NCBI GenBank assembly: GCA_025618425.1
Contig: CM046832.1
Coordinates: 65,831,495 to 65,895,494 of the forward strand
Length of the DNA stretch: 64,000 nt
Source: Heliocidaris tuberculata
Lineage: Eukaryota > Echinodermata > Echinoidea > Camarodonta > Echinometridae
Direction of reading: 5' to 3'
Positions 58,618-64,000 of the stretch are shown here, one piece after another. Within the stretch, counting starts at the first letter, position 1, and the number at the start of each line of letters is the position of its first letter. The notes beneath the pieces are model-generated. The model was not told the DNA's origin, did not search any database, and saw only the letters and a program-made list of their open reading frames with translations. Position numbers and translations under genes: made by a program.

Positions 58618-59640
58618 ATGGCAGTATCCTCAAATGATTTATTTGGACCATCATCTGTAGGTGTTGTGTGTGACCTGTGTACTTTCAGAATGCAGTCTTA
58701 TGCTGACTTATTTCTTCTAACGAGAGACATTCGGCCTGTCAACACAGAGGGTGTCTCTTTGATTGGAGAGTCCTATTCAAAATGCAGAGACACTTTGATA
58801 GCAAGGACAAAGGGACTGGCTATAGCAGCAAGAGAAGTACGCGCACAGCTTGTGATGGGACGCCTGAAGGAAGCTGCCAATGCAATGAGGCAGCTAACAG
58901 ATCTTGTTGTTCACATCACCGAATGTTCCAGTCATGCAGCTTACCTTGCTGCAATCAACGATCCTGGATCAAAGCAGGCAGTACCAGGAATCATAGATCG
59001 CTACAAGATCTCCTGTGCTAAGCTCAATATAGAACATTCTTGCATGACACTTCAACACACACCGCTTGTTGAACTCTCCCCATCTGATATTGTGGACCTC
59101 TCTGCAGACATTGCCAGGGAGCTTGGTGTATTGACCAGTGCCAGCTTGCTTGCCAGTGAGGCCAGTGATGACGTCTTTCACAAAGAACAGTTTAAATTGT
59201 CCATGAAGAGTGTGACGGCATGTACAAGCTCTCTTTTAGCAAGCATCAAGCGCTACAAAGTGACTCTTGACGAGAGAAGTCGAACTCGCTGCATCACATT
59301 TTGCAAACCTCTCGTGCAATCTTGTCAGGCATTTGTAGATTATGCAAGTGAACCTGAACACTTAGGAACCCAAGCGGACATCTCAGAAAATGGAAAGCAG
59401 GTACAAACAGCAATATTGGGTGGCGGTATGAGCGTTGCCAGTTCATGCATACAATTGTGTCACTGTACACGAGCTGCAGCCTTTGATTATCATAATCCAG
59501 ATTTGATCCAGAGACTGACAGTGTGTTGTACTGCAGTTATGGATGGTGCCACTCTACTTGCTCAAGCCCTCCGAGACAGGTCCTCCCCACGAACAATACC
59601 CTCATCTGTTTCTTGCCCTCATCTGAATCATGCCGAGTAG
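58618..59640 (+). CDS. TLNRD1: talin rod domain-containing protein 1
   Basis: 340 codons. The start at 58618 is chosen because it has A at -3 and G at +4; an in-frame ATG at 58576 would add 14 residues in a poorer context. The protein opens V-V-C-D-L-C near residue 23 and then follows the whole TLNRD1 (MESDC1) pattern. Blocks include C-R-D-T-L-I-A-R-T-K-G-L, T-E-C-S-S-H-A-A-Y-L-A-A, F-H-K-E-Q-F-K-L, G-K-Q-V-Q-T-A-I-L-G-G and the C-terminal L-A-Q-A-L-R-D-R-S-S-P-R-T. Human TLNRD1 is about 360 residues, so it is full length. The family is a dimer of talin R7-R8-like helical bundles that binds and bundles F-actin in the cytoplasm, with links to filopodia. The single coding exon matches vertebrates. 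Confidence 0.95.
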   Translation: MAVSSNDLFGPSSVGVVCDLCTFRMQSYADLFLLTRDIRPVNTEGVSLIGESYSKCRDTLIARTKGLAIAAREVRAQLVMGRLKEAANAMRQLTDLVVHITECSSHAAYLAAINDPGSKQAVPGIIDRYKISCAKLNIEHSCMTLQHTPLVELSPSDIVDLSADIARELGVLTSASLLASEASDDVFHKEQFKLSMKSVTACTSSLLASIKRYKVTLDERSRTRCITFCKPLVQSCQAFVDYASEPEHLGTQADISENGKQVQTAILGGGMSVASSCIQLCHCTRAAAFDYHNPDLIQRLTVCCTAVMDGATLLAQALRDRSSPRTIPSSVSCPHLNHAE

Positions 59641-60397
59641 ATGGTCCAACGCGGATGATGCCCTGATCCGAAATATAGAATTAGCTTACAAACTTGCCAT
59701 GTACTTGTGCTAATTCCACACACCATAAGCAAAAAAGAGCTCACATGATTACTATGCAAAATTGAAGAAGCTTGTGAAATCCACCGTTAAACAAACTTTT
59801 TTGTGCTATTATACACTTCCAGTACCTCCAGTGGAGGAAGTAAACTTGTCCTTTAAGATGCATGTATTTGTTCATTATTTCTTATTTTATTGGGAAAATC
59901 AATGGAAATTATGAAGAAATATCTATAATTTTGCCAGGTAGAACAGTATTATATTGATTAAGTTTTTATTTGACTTCAAATTATACAAAAAACAATTGGC
60001 AATACATTTATGTGTTTGCTTGTGAGAAATTATTGTATAAAAGTCAGCAATTTAGTACTGGCAGACCTCAGAAAGAAGAGTTCTATTTTATGGATTGTAT
60101 CATTGTAGTGAGTTGTGTTGATGATATATATAATTATATTAAAGTTGTACACATGGAATTCTAGGGCTTCTTCCATGATCAATGTGCTTTCCAGACATAA
60201 CAACACTGCCTAAGCATACATGTAACTTCATGTAAATGTAGACACATGTATTACATAACTGTTGTACAAACAGACATTGACATTATAATGTTATCTAGGC
60301 TAACAATGTGGATGTACTTTCTTGAAGCATGAATTAGCAGGTACTTTTTCTTGGAGTACAGTGTAGATGACATTTGTCCAATAAGGATAACAATAAA
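59641..60397 (+). other. likely TLNRD1 3' UTR
   Basis: AT-rich sequence after the TLNRD1 stop. An AATAAA at 60392-60397 is a candidate polyadenylation signal; the true end is not determined. Confidence 0.4.
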
Positions 60398-62253
60398 AGA
60401 TTTTCAATTAAAGGTACACCCTGCTCTATCGTATGTACTTGTGAGTACATGTATGCTTGTGTCAATGTCAGTTAATCGTAGGGCAGCTCTAGGACATACC
60501 TTTAATGTAAAAATCTTGTTATCGTTATTAGGCAAATGTGCCCCATGCTTAGTCCTAAGACTTTAAAGGCTATTTATTTTCATGACGTACATTTGTGTAA
60601 ATTTGAATGCATGTGTTGTAGAAAAAATTTTCCTGCAGGTTTTACATGTCCAGTCCACTCATGAAGATTTACTCAATTAGGGGTTCAATTACCTTTTTGT
60701 ATCCTTACAAGACATAAAATCACCCCAAAATAATGAGACATTTAAATGGTTAAGGATTGAAGTCAAGCATACATGTAAGGGGGAAAATGATTTTTGTATT
60801 AGGCCCTAGCAGAAGTTAATTGGGAGTGCACTTTCATGTATGTGTTCATGTACATGTACGGATGTGTTGACTTATGATGAGGCAACTAATATTGGCAAGA
60901 TACACATGTACAGTACTGGAGTGTGTCTTATCTCATGTAGAACAGTGAATTTATTTTCAAGGAAACCATTAAGGAAACAGCCTTCTTTCTATTTGAGTGC
61001 AAGATACAAATCTGTACACTGTGTACCCATTGAAATCAGTACTATTTTCTTGCCCTTTTTGCCTTTCATGCTTTTACGTTTACGCATATGACGGGATAAT
61101 AGTATTCTACGCCATGATAACCAACATCACAACTCAGATTAGGTCTGTGTTATCTTACTCTTGATATCTATAAAATTTGTCTTCAAACTATTATGCATGC
61201 TTGACATCACATTATGGATTTTCCGTGCAAATTTTAATCATATGTTTGTTTCTCTTTCAAAAAAATGTCATATCCAAATATTTGCTCTTGTAGTAACTTT
61301 CAAGGTAGTATACACTACTTTGAATACTACATGAATAACTGTTAAAAGTTTAAACTAAAGTTCGTTTTGCATGATTGCATTGACAAGTGATTCACCATTA
61401 AAAAAAACAACTACATGCAGATTGTTCAAGGACATTTACCATTACTTTGTTTGCAAATTTTTTTTTTTTGGGGGGGGGGATATCTCGGGATATATCAAGC
61501 AATCAGGCTAAACCTGACTATACAAGTTCAATGTATATTCTCCTTACTATTTATAATTCTGCACTTGACATCCAGAGAGAAGAGACATACATTTCTTCGA
61601 TTAGATAATGCTTGCCAAGCATTGCAACATCTCCATTTCAAATTCGATTACATGTATGCAATCAGCATACTTACCTGCAAATAGGTTTGTTCTCAAATAT
61701 ACTCAAAGAAGTTAAATCTTTTGATTTTCTTATAAGGTTTCTGTTTTAATTGTTTATGATTGTATTTGTCCATAGAAGAAGAAAAAAATCCTACAGTATT
61801 TGAAAATTAATGTCAAAATATGCAGTATTTATCTCGTTTTCCACAATGGCTTGCATTAGATTTTGCCAAGATTTTCCATGCGAACATTTAGGAAAAGTAT
61901 TATCATAAATGATTACAAGAGGATGATATTTGTTCAGTGTGTTGATTTGTTATTTTGACTCGGACAGTAAATTGAAAGAGCTTTCATTTGATAAAGATGT
62001 GAGAAGTATCCAATGTACAGTACACCTGGAAGCTGCTTTTTCATGTACTTCAAATTACAAATGCTGTGCAATTCTCTTGCTTTATATTTTTATGTTTTAC
62101 ATGTGAAAGTTATGTTAGTTAATTATCATGATTTTTTTTTTCTTCATCTTCAGGACTCATCAAAAAGCAATGGATGAGCAATTTTAGAATTAATCTTTCA
62201 TTGGTTCTACAATTTTTGCTTTTTGACTTTCCAAAAATGCATGCATTATCCGG
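60398..62253. other. intergenic DNA, nothing recognised
   Basis: AT-rich with frequent TACATGTA words and a T11/G9 run near 61459-61480. Frames are short and unremarkable. Confidence 0.45.
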
Positions 62254-62713
62254 GATCGTACCAGTGTTGGGTACCTCGAGATCAATCTTGATCTTGAGAC
62301 CAGTCTTGAGACCAGTCTCGAGATCGACATCAGTAACCATGATATTGTTTTTTGATCTCGAAGGTGTTGATCTTGATCTCGGAGCTTCTGTTCTCTGAAT
62401 TTTCGCTCGAGATCGTTCGAGATCAACATTGTTATTATGTAAATTATCAAATGAAAAAGATTTTAAAATCGTTCACCAATCGGCGAAAACACGACTCAGT
62501 GTTGGGTACCTCAAGATCGATCTTGATCTCGAGACCAGTCTCGAGATCAGCATCAGTAACCTCGATCTTGATCTTGATCTCGGACATATCTGATCTTGAT
62601 CTCAGATGTTCTAATCTCGATCTTGAGCTGCGGATCTTGATCTTGATCTGGATCTCGGATTGTCTGATCTTGATCTCGGACCCTCTGGTCTTGGACCCAA
62701 CACTGGATTGTAC
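62254..62713. mobile_element. hAT-like element with (CTTGAT/CTCGAGAT) repeat interior
   Basis: The element at 62262-62705 has ends CAGTGTTGGG / ACCCAACACTG, flanked by GATCGTAC and GATTGTAC (7 of 8). A second copy of the left end, CAGTGTTGGGTACCTC, lies inside at 62498, so the left part is duplicated. The interior is degenerate GATCTTGATCTCGAGACC-type repeats, which make frames in several directions (not genes). Confidence 0.78.
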
Positions 62714-63861
62714 ATACATAATTTATTTTGTGATATGTACTAATGTTAACCAGAATTACATGTAGATTTAATGTGTCTAAAATGATATGTCTGAATCTGT
62801 AAAGGTATGAGAAGGCTACATGTTGCATACATATATAATTTTGTAATGGTGTAATTTCCTTTTTAGATACAGTATACTCTGAAGGTTGCAATGTAGGTGC
62901 TCTAAAATTCAAAGATTTTGATGTTTTGAAACGGTCATGAAATAAAAGGGAAGTGTATTTCAGACTGCAAAATAGACAGATAATTATCACATACAGTATA
63001 TAACCAGTTTAAAATCTTCCATTACTGTGAAAAAAGCACACATCTACGTGTACGTGTATGAATACATGTATAGGCCAAGGCTATATTTCTGCTACTCTGA
63101 GCAGTCAAATGATGGACTCAGTGTGTAAATGATCATCTGGATTGAACAAATTCTAGACTTATTACATTTTAGAATTTAGATATTTATAATCAATATTCCA
63201 TAGTCCCAGATTTCCATTATAACTCTGCAACTGTGATTTTATTAAATATCTCAAGAATCCATTATCCTCATATATATTTTGCTAATCTAAATCACAATCT
63301 AACTGCCAAATGACAGTATATATTGTTTGACTGGATAATGGATATCACTGCATTAACCAATGATTTTAACTGTTGTCATTGAATTCATAACCAATTCATT
63401 ACCAATTTGAGATTCAGAACTCACCTTTTTTTTACCTGATCCCCTTTTCATTATTTTAGTACTGTACCTAAAACCCAGTAATACCCAATAATACTTTTTG
63501 AGATTAAGAGTATGTTGCATAAGAGATGTGTAATTTGCCATTAATTAATTATTGAGCTTGTAAACTTAAACACAAGTGCAGGAGAATGTTAATTATTTGT
63601 CGTTTTCTAGTTTTTTTCTGATTCATTTATTGTTATTGAAATATTATATGCTTCCGGTTCATTGATACGAAGATGATCGCTTCCGGAAACCATATCAGCA
63701 TTGCATACTGTATAAACAGAGATAAGCTATGTTCTTAGATATTGACTTACTATACTTTGATGAGATAAGAGAGACAGCAATAAAGCTTTGTCTTCTTGAA
63801 AATCACTTTTTCGTCTTCATGGTTCTTTTCATTTTAGTAGAGTAAGATATGCTTAAGTATG
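62714..63861. other. intergenic DNA, nothing recognised
   Basis: AT-rich; no frames or element ends seen. Confidence 0.45.
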
Positions 63862-64000
63862 GGTCCGGGCTAACTTGGCACTAGGGCCAGCTCAGAGTGG
63901 GCTGAAAATGTTCTTTGACCACTTACATACATGTACAATTACAAATCAATAAAAAAACTTCCAAGGGGAAAGAACTTTTCTAGGTTCACTGTTGGCTGTA
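63862..64000. mobile_element. inverted-repeat element K, copy 3, left end only
   Basis: GGGTCCGGGCTAACTTGGCACTAGGG-type end, starting about 63862, is the same terminus as the K copies at 50357 and 51069. The element runs off the right edge. Confidence 0.6.

Noticed and set aside
62174..62765. Overlapping frames rich in I-L-I-S-R-P-V-S on plus and R-S-R-D-Q-D-Q on minus
   Set aside because: Translation of GATCTTGATCTC repeats of the hAT-like element; not a protein gene.
1..64000. tRNA, rRNA, snRNA and CRISPR features
   Set aside because: I found no cloverleaf with a T-loop GGTTCGAATCC-type box, no rRNA core sequence, and no array with regular unique spacers. The minisatellites have no spacers.

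Overview
This is eukaryotic nuclear DNA from an animal, most likely a marine invertebrate deuterostome such as an echinoderm. The evidence is AT-rich sequence, long introns with GT/AG borders, an animal zinc-transporter gene, an animal TLNRD1 gene, and a dense mixture of transposable elements. The elements include a Gmr1-type LTR retrotransposon (a group described mainly from deuterostomes) and pearl/Tsp-like minisatellite elements (described from bivalves and sea urchins). A mollusc cannot be excluded from sequence alone. The octamer TACATGTA is scattered through the whole window. There are no bacterial operons, no CRISPR array, and no rRNA or tRNA gene that I can recognise.

Host genes. (1) A LIV-1-subfamily ZIP zinc transporter (SLC39A) lies on the minus strand. 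Four coding exons can be placed with matching reading phases: 29915-29400, 14294-14075, 6017-5842 and 4484-4284. A probable non-coding first exon and promoter lie near 32824-33080, and the transport-site exons lie beyond the left edge. The gene occupies roughly the left half of the window. (2) A single-coding-exon TLNRD1 (MESDC1) orthologue lies on the plus strand at 58618-59640, with a probable 5' UTR exon at 58205-58336.

Everything else recognisable is repeat-derived. 1-3600: the tail of a minisatellite element, then a head-to-head dimer of a GIY-YIG Penelope-like element flanked by one 14-bp duplication. 4.9-12.9 kb (ZIP introns): a piggyBac-type MITE, a Harbinger-type MITE, a 160-bp tandem duplication, a hAT element and two minisatellite elements. 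15.8-20.4 kb: a third minisatellite element and a stack of nested inverted-repeat elements. 20.8-25.7 kb: a composite hAT-like unit with two intact hAT insertions, one of which holds a piggyBac MITE. 25.8-28.8 kb: three TTAA-flanked elements, one a 1.54-kb near-perfect palindrome. 37-38.3 kb: a cluster of GACGTC motifs. 38.5-45 kb: a decayed Ty3/gypsy retrotransposon with integrase upstream of reverse transcriptase. 46.4-48.4 kb: G-tract-rich MITE remnants. 50.3-52.1 kb: nested inverted elements with GGGCTAACTCGGCAC ends, one more copy of which starts at the right edge. 53.2-56.5 kb: two more TTAA-flanked elements. 62.3-62.7 kb: a small hAT-like element.

The two host genes have no evident functional link. 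The main interest is the element architecture: several unrelated families share one design, and the insertions can be ordered by nesting.
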